Counted from the stretch's first letter, positions 15,010 to 23,441 are shown. The stretch: 40,636 nt of DNA from Betaproteobacteria bacterium SG8_41 (GCA_001303585.1 LJTT01000019.1:1-40636); one strand, 5' to 3'. Made by a program: numbers and translations. Notes: generated by a model not told the origin, from the letters alone.

Positions 15010-16080
15010 TCACACGCGGCAGACGGTGCGCGCCGAATCGAGCGCGCGCTCGATGCCGGCGTCGGTAATCCCGAGGTGTGTGACCGCGCGCAGCCAGCCG
15101 CCGCCGACGTGCAGCATGCGCACGCCGCGCCCGGAGAGCGCCGCGGTTAAAGCATCGCCGTCGGCGCCCTGCAGGCGCCAGTACACCATGTTGGTGGGGG
15201 GATCGGAAATTTGCACGTCGAGCATGCGGCCCGGCGCGGACAGGCTTTGCAGGCCGCGCGCAAGCGCTGCAGCGCGGCGGTGATCCTCGGCGAGGCGCGA
15301 TCGCGCGCGCAGGCCGAAGAGCGCGGCCGCAGCGATCACGCCGGCCTGTCGCATGCCGCCGCCCAGGCGCTTGCGCAGCTTGCGCACGCGGTTCATTGCG
15401 TCGGCCGGGCCGGCGAGCGCCGAGCCGATCGGGGCGCCGAGCCCCTTCGAGAAACACACGGCAACGGTATCGAAATGCGCGACGAGATCGCGCTCCGGCT
15501 CGCCCGCCGCCACGGCCGCGTTCCAGAGACGCGCTCCATCGCAGTGGGTGCGCAGCCCGAGGGCGTGCGCCTTGCCTGCGATGCGCGCCATCTCGCGAGC
15601 GGCGAGCACCCGCCCGGCGGCACGATTGTGCGTATTCTCCACGCACAGCAGCGTGGTGGTGGCAGCATGTACTTTCTCCGGGCGCCAGCGGGCTTCGATT
15701 GCGGCATCGGACATGCGCTCCGCGAGCGGAACAAGATCCAATTGCACTCCGGCAAGCGCGGCACCGCCGCCGGTTTCGTAGACGTGGATGTGGGCGCCGT
15801 CCTCGCAGAGGACCGAGTCGCCGGGGCGCGTATGCAGCAGGATCGCGATCTGGTTGGCCATCGTCCCCGAGGGGGTGAGTACGGCCGCGTCCTTTCCCAG
15901 GGCTGCCGCGGTTTCCGCCTCGAGCGCGCGGACCGTGGGGTCTTCGCCGTAGTCGTCGTCGCCGACTTCGGCGGCCATCATTGCCGCACGCATTTCCGCG
16001 GTCGGCTGGGTCAGCGTGTCGGAGCGCAGATCAACGATCTCGTGCGGACCGCCTGTCGTTCTCGAGTCGATATTGGCCAC
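15010..16080 (-). CDS. ltaE: Low-specificity L-threonine aldolase
   Basis: This 356-aa fold-type I PLP enzyme cleaves L-threonine or L-allo-threonine to glycine and acetaldehyde. Conserved pieces are [16 protein letters not shown] at the start, [30 protein letters not shown] (PLP Asp181) and [12 protein letters not shown] with the Schiff-base Lys212. GTG at 16080 was chosen because AGGAGG lies 5 nt upstream and homology begins just after it; the open frame reaches back to 16122. It is a single gene on the minus strand, convergent with the M24 gene. Confidence 0.92.
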   Translation of the reverse strand: MANIDSRTTGGPHEIVDLRSDTLTQPTAEMRAAMMAAEVGDDDYGEDPTVRALEAETAAALGKDAAVLTPSGTMANQIAILLHTRPGDSVLCEDGAHIHVYETGGGAALAGVQLDLVPLAERMSDAAIEARWRPEKVHAATTTLLCVENTHNRAAGRVLAAREMARIAGKAHALGLRTHCDGARLWNAAVAAGEPERDLVAHFDTVAVCFSKGLGAPIGSALAGPADAMNRVRKLRKRLGGGMRQAGVIAAAALFGLRARSRLAEDHRRAAALARGLQSLSAPGRMLDVQISDPPTNMVYWRLQGADGDALTAALSGRGVRMLHVGGGWLRAVTHLGITDAGIERALDSARTVCRV

Positions 16081-16338
16081 GGTGACCTCCTGCTCCAAGC
16101 CTAGCAGAGAAGTGCCGGACACCGCGACAGGCGGTGAGCGTCACCGGGGACAAGGGAGGGCGGGAGGGCACGGGGAAGTTGCCCAGAGCCAGTGATCAGG
16201 GCATGTGTGATCACGCCACCGAACCGGCGTGCCCCTCATGCCGAGGCGTTCCATCCCTCAGTTCGTCAGGCGGAGCGTCTTGAGCTACGATGCGCAGTGA
16301 CCAGCACCTGAACAGCAACTATCAAGGGGAGACTCAAC

Positions 16339-16641
16339 ATGCTTTGGGCAATTTCCTGCGTCGACCAACCCAACACTGCGGCGATCCGTGAAAAGGCTCT
16401 GCAGCCGCATCGCGATTACCTGAAGAGCCAGAAAGGCATCCTCGTCCTGGCCGGCGCGACGCAGACCGACGACGGCAAGGAAGCGATCGGCAGCCTGTTC
16501 GTGGTCAACGTGAACAGCCGCGCCGAGGCAAAGGCCTTTTCCGATGGCGATCCCTTCACCCAGAACGGCGTGTTCAAGAGCATAACCATCACCCGCATGC
16601 GCAAGGGACAGTGGAACCCGGAGGCGGCCGAGGGCGCCTGA
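16339..16641 (+). CDS. YciI-family protein
   Basis: This 100-aa protein has the ferredoxin-like YciI fold. The signature His is in LQPHRDYLKSQ, and GSLFVVNVNSRAEAKAFSDGDPF carries the family's D-P-F segment. Family members include dechlorinases and hydrolases of small lactones, but most have unknown roles. AAGGGGAGACTCAAC gives a good ribosome site at the ATG. It has its own gap upstream and is followed by an inverted-repeat region before the GGDEF-like gene. Confidence 0.85.
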   Translation: MLWAISCVDQPNTAAIREKALQPHRDYLKSQKGILVLAGATQTDDGKEAIGSLFVVNVNSRAEAKAFSDGDPFTQNGVFKSITITRMRKGQWNPEAAEGA

Positions 16642-16658
16642 TCTGGCGCTTGTAGAAG

Positions 16659-16786
16659 TGATGACTACTGGTGATGAGTACTAGGGATAAGTACTGGTGA
16701 TAAGTAAGGGGCCGTGAATGCCGCTCGGTTTTGATCACCATTTTTCATCACCAGTAATCATCACCACCATTCATCACCATTTTTCA
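16659..16786. repeat. 13-bp tandem arrays, direct then inverted
   Basis: The direct array has four 13-bp units (TGATGACTACTGG, TGATGAGTACTAG, GGATAAGTACTGG, TGATAAGTAAGGG; 16659-16710). After a 24-bp spacer comes the inverted array of four units (TCACCATTTTTCA, TCACCAGTAATCA, TCACCACCATTCA, TCACCATTTTTCA; 16735-16786). The two can pair into a long imperfect stem. The inverted array ends 20 bp before the GGDEF-like start codon, so any transcript would carry it next to the ribosome site. Confidence 0.85.
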
Positions 16787-16806
16787 AGAAAGCAGGGGAA
16801 TTTGCC

Positions 16807-17376
16807 GTGATAGAGATCGAGCTCGCTGAGATCGAGGACCGCATACCGACCTATCCGCCGCAGGCACAGACTGACATCCGGTGGCTCGTGCGGGAGGTCC
16901 GCAAGCTCTCCAACCTCGGCAGCCGGCACCCGCAGCCACCGGCTTCTGCCATCTACGATCCGCTTACCGGCTTGCTGAGCGGCGGCGCCTATGGCGTGCG
17001 CTTCGCCATGGCCCGGGCGCGGGCGGGCCGGAACAAGAAGATGTTCGCGGTCATGTCCATCGATCTGCCGCTCGCGGCGAACGTAGCCGCGGGCGCGTTG
17101 AGCGAGCAGGAGGCTGAAGAGACGCTCAAGCAGATCGCCGCGCGGATCACGGGCTGCGTGCGGGAAACGGATACCGTCGCCCGGATCGATTACGAGAAGT
17201 TCGCCGTGATCCTCGAAGATCTCGCGATGCCGGAAAACGCGGAGCGGGTGAAGCAGAAGATCCAGGCCGCGCTAGCTGAGCCGGTAAAGCTTGGAGATCG
17301 CGCCGCTCGTGCCGAGTCGAGCATCAGCCTGCAGTTCTACCAGACATCGCGGCCGGCGGGGTCCCAGCTTCACTGA
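16807..17376 (+). CDS. Degenerate GGDEF-domain protein
   Basis: This 189-aa soluble protein starts at GTG 16807 after AGGGGAA. Residues 1-45 are a helical lead. Residues 49-160 follow the diguanylate cyclase fold: YDPLTGLLSGGAYGVRF, then MFAVMSIDL, then RETDTVARIDYEKFAVIL. The active-site loop RxGGDEF is replaced by RIDYEKF, so cyclase activity is not expected, nor is the upstream RxxD inhibitory site clear. It may bind a nucleotide or act as a partner protein. Both flanks are 13-bp repeat arrays of direct-then-inverted layout, and the gene stands alone between them. Confidence 0.75.
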   Translation: MIEIELAEIEDRIPTYPPQAQTDIRWLVREVRKLSNLGSRHPQPPASAIYDPLTGLLSGGAYGVRFAMARARAGRNKKMFAVMSIDLPLAANVAAGALSEQEAEETLKQIAARITGCVRETDTVARIDYEKFAVILEDLAMPENAERVKQKIQAALAEPVKLGDRAARAESSISLQFYQTSRPAGSQLH

Positions 17377-17384
17377 GGGGGAAC

Positions 17385-17537
17385 TGGTGATGAATAATGG
17401 TGATGAATAATGGTGATGAAAAATGGTGATGAACGGCGCCGGCAAAGGTAAGTGAAGACGCGCCCGCCTTGGCGCTGCTGGCAGCACCTATCACCGGTAC
17501 TCATCACCAGTATTCGTCACCAGTACTCATCACCTCG
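17385..17537. repeat. 13-bp tandem arrays, direct then inverted, reaching into a stop codon
   Basis: Direct units TGGTGATGAATAA (twice), TGGTGATGAAAAA and a partial fourth unit run from 17385 to 17434. Inverted units TCACCGGTACTCA, TCACCAGTATTCG and TCACCAGTACTCA plus a partial unit run from 17491 to about 17537. The TCA at 17530-17532, start of the last inverted unit, is the stop codon of the minus-strand dioxygenase gene. The family is the same as at 16659-16786. Confidence 0.85.
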
Positions 17538-18564
17538 TTGCGGACTTGGGCGGAATGCCGCCCTTCTGCACCCAGCGATAGCGGCTCGCGAGAGAATCGG
17601 CGAGCGGGCGGCGGCGCTCTTCGGAAACGGCGATCCACATGCGCAGCAGGTGCCGCTCGCGCCCGGGTTCCGGGTAGTCCTCGTAGGCTTCTCGCGCGTG
17701 CAGCAGGGTGTGGTTGTTGAGAAGCTGAATGTCGCCTTCCCGAAAATCCATACTGAGCATCAACTCCGGCCGGTTGGCGATTTCCTGAACCTTTTCGAGA
17801 GCCTCGCGCTGGATGGGCGCGGGGCGGTACTGCTCGCCATGACGGGCGGCGGAATCGTAATAGGGCAGGCTGTTGATCCGCGCAGTCACCTGGCCGTCAC
17901 GCTCGCTGAACATGGGCAGCGTAAAGCAGGGTGGTTCGCCAGCGGGCTCCTCGCCGCGCCAATCGACATGGAACATGCCGTAGAGCGCCTCCAGCAGATC
18001 GGGACGCTCGTCGCGCAACACATTGTGTATGGTAAGCGCGCTCACGAGCTTGCTTGCGCCCCCTGATTTCGCGGTGCGCAGGCAAAACAACCCGAGCAAA
18101 TCGATGGGCAGCATGTCGGTGTGGAAATCCATGCGTTGGCTGGTCTGGTAGGCACGCGCGTTCGGGTCGGCCTGAATCCGGCCTTCGTCGCGCACGTGAC
18201 CCAGAAGATGGCCGCGCGTATTCTGCGACACTGGCGTGCCGAAATGCACGCCGATACCCCAGTAGATCAGCTCGCATTCCTCGTCGGTGTAGCGATGGCG
18301 CGGGATGCCGCGCATCAGCATGAAGCCGCGCCCCTTTTCGACTTCTTCGAGGATGCGGTCGAGCTCGCCGGACAGGCGCGGCAGGGGAAAGGCGTCAGCC
18401 GTGAACGGAATTTTCGCGCCGAGGCGTTTCACGTGCGCAAGCGCCGCCGCGATCTCCTCCGCGGCTGCCGCGTCTACGCGGTAGATCCAGGAGTCGTCAT
18501 GCTGAATCTCCGGCCCGATCCAGGCGCCGGGGCCGGTGATGATTTTGCGTTGGGAAGCTGCCAT
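17530..18564 (-). CDS. TauD/TfdA-family Fe(II)/2-oxoglutarate dioxygenase
   Basis: This 344-aa protein belongs to the TauD/TfdA/gamma-butyrobetaine hydroxylase family, which hydroxylates a small substrate with O2 and 2-oxoglutarate. The facial triad is visible: His148 and Asp150 in DFHTD, and His289 in NNHTLLHAR. Arg304 and Arg308 in RERHLLRMW are the likely 2-oxoglutarate anchors. An N-terminal part of about 100 residues (to GFMLMRGIP) fits this branch. It reads toward the GGDEF-like gene, and its stop lies inside a 13-bp repeat. The Bug receptor gene lies upstream on the same strand, 196 bp away, which may supply its substrate; this is inference. Confidence 0.87.
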   Translation of the reverse strand: MAASQRKIITGPGAWIGPEIQHDDSWIYRVDAAAAEEIAAALAHVKRLGAKIPFTADAFPLPRLSGELDRILEEVEKGRGFMLMRGIPRHRYTDEECELIYWGIGVHFGTPVSQNTRGHLLGHVRDEGRIQADPNARAYQTSQRMDFHTDMLPIDLLGLFCLRTAKSGGASKLVSALTIHNVLRDERPDLLEALYGMFHVDWRGEEPAGEPPCFTLPMFSERDGQVTARINSLPYYDSAARHGEQYRPAPIQREALEKVQEIANRPELMLSMDFREGDIQLLNNHTLLHAREAYEDYPEPGRERHLLRMWIAVSEERRRPLADSLASRYRWVQKGGIPPKSATR

Positions 18565-18680
18565 AGCGTTGCCGGTGCAAAAACAGAAGTCATGTCAGGG
18601 ACAGCGCGCGACACATTCTTGCAGGGCTGGCCCAGACCGGGTGCTATCGCCGACCGGGAGCGCCCGACGCGGGTTCGGCA

Positions 18681-18715
18681 GGCGCAGCCCGGCCGCATGC
18701 CGCATCGGCTGCGCC
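18681..18715. repeat. Perfect 9-bp inverted repeat
   Basis: GGCGCAGCC (18681-18689) and GGCTGCGCC (18707-18715) can form a hairpin in the gap between the Bug receptor and the dioxygenase. No T-tract follows on either strand. It could stabilise or split the transcript. Confidence 0.4.
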
Positions 18716-18760
18716 GGCCGGGATCGTGGCGGTCATCCAGCGTGACCCGAGGCAAGGCGA

Positions 18761-19738
18761 TCAGCGTTTCTTGATGCCCGCCGACTTGATCAGCTGCGCG
18801 AAGCGCTCTCTTTCGCTGCGCACGAGACTTGAAAACTCTTCGGGCGACCCCGGCCATGGCTCGATTCCGAGATTCACCAGCCGTTTTTTCAAAGCGGGGG
18901 AATTAAGCGCTTTGGTGATTTCCTGGTTCAGGCGCATCACGATGTCGCGCGGCGTGCCGGCTGGCGCAAAAATGCCGTACCAGATCGATATGGCGAGGCC
19001 CTTGTAACCGGATTCGATGCCCGTTGGCACGTTTGGCAGCTGCGGCACGCGCTCGCGCGAAAGCACCGCGAGCGGACGGACTTTACCGGCCTTGATGTAG
19101 GGCATGACCGATGGAACCGAAACGACCACCTCGTCCACCTCTCCGGAGATCAACGCCAGCGCCGCGCGTGTTGCGCCCTTGTACGGGACGTGGACCATCT
19201 TGATCTTGGCAATGTGCTGGAGCATCTCGTTGGCGAGATGATTGGTGGTCCCGGCACCGCCGGAGCCGAAGTTGAGCCCGCCGCGATAGGACCGCGCCAG
19301 TGCCACAAATTCCTTCAATGAATTTGCTGGCACCGAGGGGTGCACGACCAGCACATTCTCGATGGTGGTCATCCGCGCAACCGGGGCGAGGTCCTTGTCG
19401 GCGTTGTAGTTCAGGCGTTTGTAGAGCGATGGGCTGATGGCCACGGTCGGCGAGGAGAGCACGATCGTGTAGCCGTCGGCCGGTGCCTTGGACGCGACCT
19501 CGAGGCCGAAATTTCCGCCGACGCCGGGGCGGTTGTCCGAAATGACGGTCTGCCCGAACTGCACGCTCAGTTGCTGGGCCAGCGCGCGTCCCTGGATGTC
19601 GCTCGGCCCGCCAGGCGGGAACGGAAGGATGAGGCGCACCGGCTTGGTCGGGAACGATTGCGCGAAGGCGCTCGCGCACGAGAGCGCCAAGAGAATCGAC
19701 GCGACGGCTGCACCACTACGGCTGAGAACGGAATGCAT
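18761..19738 (-). CDS. Bug-family tripartite tricarboxylate transporter substrate-binding protein
   Basis: This is a periplasmic receptor of about 325 aa with a signal peptide (VLSRSGAAVASILLALSCAS...AFA, cleavage near AFAQ). The hallmark PTKPVRLILPFPPGGPSD follows, then RPGVGGNFG and the VHVPYKG and YGIFAPAGTP segments shared by Bug proteins. Bug receptors bind dicarboxylates, amino acids or aromatic acids; many are orphans without the membrane subunits, as here. Two ATGs are adjacent: GGAGG is only 2 nt from the first (19741) but 5 nt from the second (19738), so the second is chosen. The upstream 248 bp towards the TetR gene hold no gene; I see no clear promoter. Confidence 0.9.
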   Translation of the reverse strand: MHSVLSRSGAAVASILLALSCASAFAQSFPTKPVRLILPFPPGGPSDIQGRALAQQLSVQFGQTVISDNRPGVGGNFGLEVASKAPADGYTIVLSSPTVAISPSLYKRLNYNADKDLAPVARMTTIENVLVVHPSVPANSLKEFVALARSYRGGLNFGSGGAGTTNHLANEMLQHIAKIKMVHVPYKGATRAALALISGEVDEVVVSVPSVMPYIKAGKVRPLAVLSRERVPQLPNVPTGIESGYKGLAISIWYGIFAPAGTPRDIVMRLNQEITKALNSPALKKRLVNLGIEPWPGSPEEFSSLVRSERERFAQLIKSAGIKKR

Positions 19739-19989
19739 CATTTCCTCCTATCAATTGACGACGACGGGCCCGGCAATCGACACCGAATTCCCGCGTGAGA
19801 GCCTGGTTTGACCCGCAGTTTTTTTATTTGCCCGCAAGTTCGGTGCCACTTTACTACGTATTGCACGACAGGCAAAACATGCGCGCCCCGCCGCATCTGT
19901 GCCCGCAGCCTCGTGCAAGGATTTTGGGTATTCATGAGGCAATCGGTCCGCCGCGACACGCGCGCGATCATTCTTTGGCGCGACGTTCA

Positions 19990-20622
19990 TCAGGCTCGTT
20001 GCGCTGACCTGGTGCGCCCCTTTCCGGGCGGCGGCACCGCAAATAGTCTTACCCCGAGCTTGTCCAGGAACGCAAGCCAGTCGCGCTGGAAAGCCGGGTC
20101 GGTACTGGCGCGCCCGGTGACGAGGCGGGTAATCTGCTGGAACGCCATCGGATAAGTCGCGAGCGAGAGGATGGCAAGCTGAATCATCCTGTAATCCATT
20201 TCGCGTGGCAGCTTGCCTTCCGCCTGCATGAGACGGAGCCCGGCGCCGTATTGCGCGATGCGGCGCCGGCGCGCCTCTTCGCCGGGGATTGAATTCTTTC
20301 TTCTGCCCGCTGCTTCCCAGGTGAGGAAACGGATGTAGGCGAGATCCCTCGCCCGCATCCTGAAACGCTCGGCAAACAGGCGCGACGGGTTCTCCGGGAG
20401 CGGCTCGTCCCATTCGACCTCCGGGCGGAATTTTATGTCGTGCACGGCGTTGAACAGCGCGTCCTTGCTGCGGAAGTGGTGGTGGATCAGCTGCTTGCTG
20501 ACGCGCGCGCGGCGGGCGATTTCCGAGAGGCGCGCGCCGTCGAACCCGCGCTCGGAGAATTCCAGGGTCGCGGCATCGAGCACGCGGCGTCGCGTGCGTT
20601 CGCTGTTGCGGATCGTTCCCAT
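19990..20622 (-). CDS. TetR-family transcriptional regulator
   Basis: This 210-aa regulator has an N-terminal helix-turn-helix (ERTRRRVLDAATLEF, then LSEIARRARVSKQLIHHHF) of the TetR type and a C-terminal ligand domain of the kind seen in the CecR/RutR-like group. It probably represses the divergent thiolase-CoA-transferase operon, because a palindrome over that operon's -35 lies between the two genes. ATG at 20622 (MGTIRNSERTR) is preferred; a TTG eight codons upstream would also keep the frame. The ligand is unknown, but context suggests a CoA ester or an aromatic acid. Confidence 0.88.
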   Translation of the reverse strand: MGTIRNSERTRRRVLDAATLEFSERGFDGARLSEIARRARVSKQLIHHHFRSKDALFNAVHDIKFRPEVEWDEPLPENPSRLFAERFRMRARDLAYIRFLTWEAAGRRKNSIPGEEARRRRIAQYGAGLRLMQAEGKLPREMDYRMIQLAILSLATYPMAFQQITRLVTGRASTDPAFQRDWLAFLDKLGVRLFAVPPPGKGRTRSAQRA

Positions 20623-20660
20623 GCTGGTGCCAGCCAGACTAACCAAACAGGCGCCTCGGG

Positions 20661-20701
20661 GTCAATTGTTATTTGACACCAGTAAAGTTGCTGCTTACCA
20701 T
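20661..20701 (+). promoter_or_regulatory. Promoter with overlapping palindromic operator
   Basis: TTGACA (20673-20678) and TACCAT (20696-20701) are spaced by 17 bp, a good sigma-70 promoter for the plus-strand operon starting at 20801. GTCAA (20661-20665) and TTGAC (20673-20677) form a palindrome with a 7-bp centre, so the right arm is the -35 itself. A dimer bound there would block RNA polymerase, fitting the divergent TetR gene. Confidence 0.6.
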
Positions 20702-20800
20702 CTGGCTGACCCCTGTGCGAGTGCGCGCGGCGCCGGACCGCCTTCCGGCGCCTGGCGTTGCCGTCCGCCAGCGGGCCACTTCAAACTCGGGAGCGCGGGA

Positions 20801-21961
20801 ATGACTGAGGTCGCACGAGCCCTTCGCGACAGGACCGCCGTGTGCGGCACGGGACTGCTCATCGGCGAGTATCCGGAGCGCACGCCGCTCTCGCTGGCTG
20901 TCGAGGCTTATCAGCTGGCACTCGATGATGCCGGGATGAAGCGCGGGGACGTCGACGGCATCATCATGCTGTCCTTCGGTTCCGACTACGACCGTTTTCT
21001 CGAGGCCGTCGGAACGGACGTTCGCTATTCCTACCAGGGATGGAGCCACGGCCGGTTCGTCGCGCCGATGCTGCAGCACGCCGCGCTGGCGGTGGCCACC
21101 GGCATGGCCAAGGCGGTAGCTATCGTGCACGGCCGCCGGCGCAAGGCGTACGGACAGACGGCCGACTTCGAGATGTGGCGCCAAGGCCTCGGCCCGCACG
21201 GGGAAAGCCCGGCCTACGGTGCGCTGGGTCCGGTTTTCGGCGCGGCGATCGCCGCGCAGCGCTACTTTCACATGTATGGCGGCAGCAACGCGGACCTCGC
21301 GCCGATTGCGGTTGCTTTTCGCAAACATGCCCGTCTCAATCCGCTCTCGGTGCGCAGCGACCCGATGAGTATCGAGGATTACCTGAAGTCGCGCTGGATC
21401 ATCGAGCCGCTGCGCCTGTTCGACTGCTGCCAGAACAACGACGGTGGCGCCTGCCTGATCATCACTTCGGCCGAGCGCGCGCGCGACTGCCGCAAGCCGC
21501 CGGTTTACGTCTCAGGCATGCAGGGTGTGCACGCCGGGCGGCAGTTTCATAACCTGACGCTGCCCGGGCTGGGCGTCGCGCAGCAGGAAGTTTACAAATA
21601 CACGCCGACGAAAGAAGACCTTTATGCCTACGAGATGGCGGGCATCACCAGCAAGGACGTTGATGCGCTGATCACCTATGACGCGTTCAGCCCGCTCGTC
21701 CTGTTCGGGCTCGAGCGCTTCGGCTTCTGCGGTCCCGGCGAGGCGCGCGAATTCGTGAAGGGCGGGCGCATCGAGATCGGTGGCGAGCTGCCCATCAATA
21801 CGTCTGGCGGACTGCTGTCCGAGGGGCACGTCATTGGCTGGAACCTGTTCATCGAGGCGGTGCGGCAGCTGCGCCACGAGTGCGGCGAGCGCCAGGTCAA
21901 GGACGCCAACATCATCCAGTACGGCAGTTTCCTCGGTGAATCCGTCATCTTCCGGAGGTGA
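20801..21961 (+). CDS. Thiolase-like protein (lipid-transfer / acetyl-CoA acetyltransferase family)
   Basis: This 386-aa protein has the thiolase fold. The N-terminal domain is built around AVEAYQLALDDAGMKRGDVDGIIML. The C-terminal part has the SGGLLSEGHVIGWN segment, which holds the thiolase His loop, and FDCCQNNDGGACLI in the middle. No canonical nucleophile-Cys loop is obvious, as in the SCP-x/lipid-transfer-like members that work with a DUF35 partner. In steroid side-chain and related degradation such pairs do retro-aldol or acyl-transfer steps on CoA esters. The next gene encodes exactly that partner, starting 5 bp after the stop. ATG at 20801 follows a GGAG-type site. It is the first gene of the TetR-facing operon. 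Confidence 0.87.
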   Translation: MTEVARALRDRTAVCGTGLLIGEYPERTPLSLAVEAYQLALDDAGMKRGDVDGIIMLSFGSDYDRFLEAVGTDVRYSYQGWSHGRFVAPMLQHAALAVATGMAKAVAIVHGRRRKAYGQTADFEMWRQGLGPHGESPAYGALGPVFGAAIAAQRYFHMYGGSNADLAPIAVAFRKHARLNPLSVRSDPMSIEDYLKSRWIIEPLRLFDCCQNNDGGACLIITSAERARDCRKPPVYVSGMQGVHAGRQFHNLTLPGLGVAQQEVYKYTPTKEDLYAYEMAGITSKDVDALITYDAFSPLVLFGLERFGFCGPGEAREFVKGGRIEIGGELPINTSGGLLSEGHVIGWNLFIEAVRQLRHECGERQVKDANIIQYGSFLGESVIFRR

Positions 21962-21966
21962 TACCG

Positions 21967-22410
21967 ATGCAGCCCTCGCTTAAAGTCAAGGACGACCGCA
22001 CCGGACGCTACCTGCCCGTCATCTACCCGGAAGAAATTCCCTTCTGGGAGGCGGCGAAGCAGCGTCAGCTCAAGTTGCAGCGCTGCAACTCATGCGGCAA
22101 GGCCTGGTACCCGATCGGGCCTGCCTGCCCGTTCTGCTTCTCGATGGATTTCGCGTGGTCGCCCATGAGCGGGCGCGGCACGCTGCACAACTACGTCGTC
22201 TATCACAAGGCGTGGACGCCCTGGTTCGAGAAGCGCGTTCCCTACGCGGTCGTGCAGGTGCAGCTGGAGGAAGGCCCGCGGCTCACGACAAACCTGCTCG
22301 ACTGCGCTCTCGATGCGATCCGGATCGGCATGCCGGTCGAGGCAGCATACGAGGATGTTACCGACGAGATCACGCTGTTGCAGTTCAGGCCGGCATCGGC
22401 GGGTAAATGA
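21967..22410 (+). CDS. DUF35 OB-fold protein with zinc ribbon
   Basis: This 147-aa partner protein of thiolase-like enzymes has an N-terminal helix (EEIPFWEAAKQRQLKLQRC), a rubredoxin-like zinc ribbon with C-N-S-C and C-P-F-C, and a C-terminal OB-fold (GRGTLHNYVVYHKAW...). In known pairs it binds the CoA ester and forms a complex with the thiolase-like subunit. GGAGG lies 8 nt before the ATG at 21967, and the Shine-Dalgarno is inside the preceding gene's last codons, a mark of coupled translation. The next gene overlaps its stop by 4 bp. Confidence 0.92.
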   Translation: MQPSLKVKDDRTGRYLPVIYPEEIPFWEAAKQRQLKLQRCNSCGKAWYPIGPACPFCFSMDFAWSPMSGRGTLHNYVVYHKAWTPWFEKRVPYAVVQVQLEEGPRLTTNLLDCALDAIRIGMPVEAAYEDVTDEITLLQFRPASAGK

Positions 22411-23441
22411 TCATGGGGGCGGACACACAGGCGGGCGGCGCGCTCCTCGACGCCGACACGCCCGAGACGGTGCGTTTGAGCGTGGCCGAGGCGACCGAGC
22501 TTGGCCGCAGCGCGCTCGAGCGCGTCGGATACGGCGGCGAAGACGCGGCCATCATTGTCGACCAGTTGGTCGACAATTCTCTGTGCGGCTACCGCTTCGC
22601 TGGATTGCCGCGCATTCTCGCAATTGCCGGCGATGAGAAGACGCGGAGCAACCGAACGCCCGTGCGCGTCGTGCACGAGACGCCGGTATCCGCGCTGCTC
22701 GACGGCGGCAACAATGTCGGCTACATCGCGGCGTATCGGGCCGCGGAAGTGGCGATTCGAAAGGCGCGCACGGCCGGGATGGCGTCGGTCGGGGCCTACA
22801 ACAGCTATTACAGCGGCCGCAACGCATATTTCGTCGAGAAGATTGTCCGCGAAGGGCTTGTCGCATTCCACGCCTCGAGCGCGTATCCGCGCGTGCTGCC
22901 GCCGGGGGGCGCACGGCCGATGCTCGGCACCAACCCGATCTGCTTCGGGTTTCCTTCGGACGAAGGGCCGGTGATCTTCGACATGGGCACCGCTTCGTTC
23001 ATGTGGGGCGAGGTGATGCTGCACGCGCATCTCAGGGAACCCCTGCCTCAGGGCGTCGGCTTCGATGAGCATGGGAACCCGTCGCGCGATGCCACCGCCG
23101 TGCTGAAGGGCGGGGTTGCACCCTTCGGCGGCCACAAGGGCTACGGGCTCTCCTTCGCAATTCAGGCGCTGGGATTGCTCGCGGGCGCGGCCCTGGGGAA
23201 AGGTCAGGTGCGCGATTATGGGTTCCTTTTCTGGGTGGTCGACCCGAACGTGATGCTGCCGGGCGGCGAGTTCCCGCACCAGATGTCCGAATACGTGCGC
23301 CAGATTAAGGCGACACCGCGGCAGCCGGGCGTGGACGAGATCCGCATTCCGTCCGAGCGGGCGAGGCGCGAGCGCGAGCGCCGGCGAAAGGAAGGTATCG
23401 TGGTGGAGCGCAAGGTCGTGGAATCGTTGCGCGCGCTGTGA
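22407..23441 (+). CDS. Ldh2 / malate-sulfolactate dehydrogenase family protein with altered His sites
   Basis: This 344-aa protein belongs to the NAD(P)-dependent family that reduces 2-oxo acids to 2-hydroxy acids (malate/L-lactate/sulfolactate dehydrogenase). The NADH-binding GGHKGYGLS, PPGGARPMLGTNP and the general length are kept. The conserved SHG near the start reads FAG at residues 64-66, and the SxHFG segment reads SYYSG with Tyr135 where the proposed catalytic His sits. An unusual basic tail (ARRERERRRKEG) precedes the end. It is therefore probably a non-classical member, perhaps using a CoA-linked or aromatic substrate. ATG 22407 overlaps the previous stop; ATG 22413 is an alternative. 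Confidence 0.85.
   Translation: MIMGADTQAGGALLDADTPETVRLSVAEATELGRSALERVGYGGEDAAIIVDQLVDNSLCGYRFAGLPRILAIAGDEKTRSNRTPVRVVHETPVSALLDGGNNVGYIAAYRAAEVAIRKARTAGMASVGAYNSYYSGRNAYFVEKIVREGLVAFHASSAYPRVLPPGGARPMLGTNPICFGFPSDEGPVIFDMGTASFMWGEVMLHAHLREPLPQGVGFDEHGNPSRDATAVLKGGVAPFGGHKGYGLSFAIQALGLLAGAALGKGQVRDYGFLFWVVDPNVMLPGGEFPHQMSEYVRQIKATPRQPGVDEIRIPSERARRERERRRKEGIVVERKVVESLRAL

Noticed and set aside
15211-16104. 297-codon plus-strand frame opposite ltaE
   Set aside because: It is antisense to a textbook threonine aldolase and lacks a ribosome site or recognisable domain.
16659-17537. Repeat arrays considered as CRISPR
   Set aside because: Units are 13 bp without unique spacers, and no cas genes are present.
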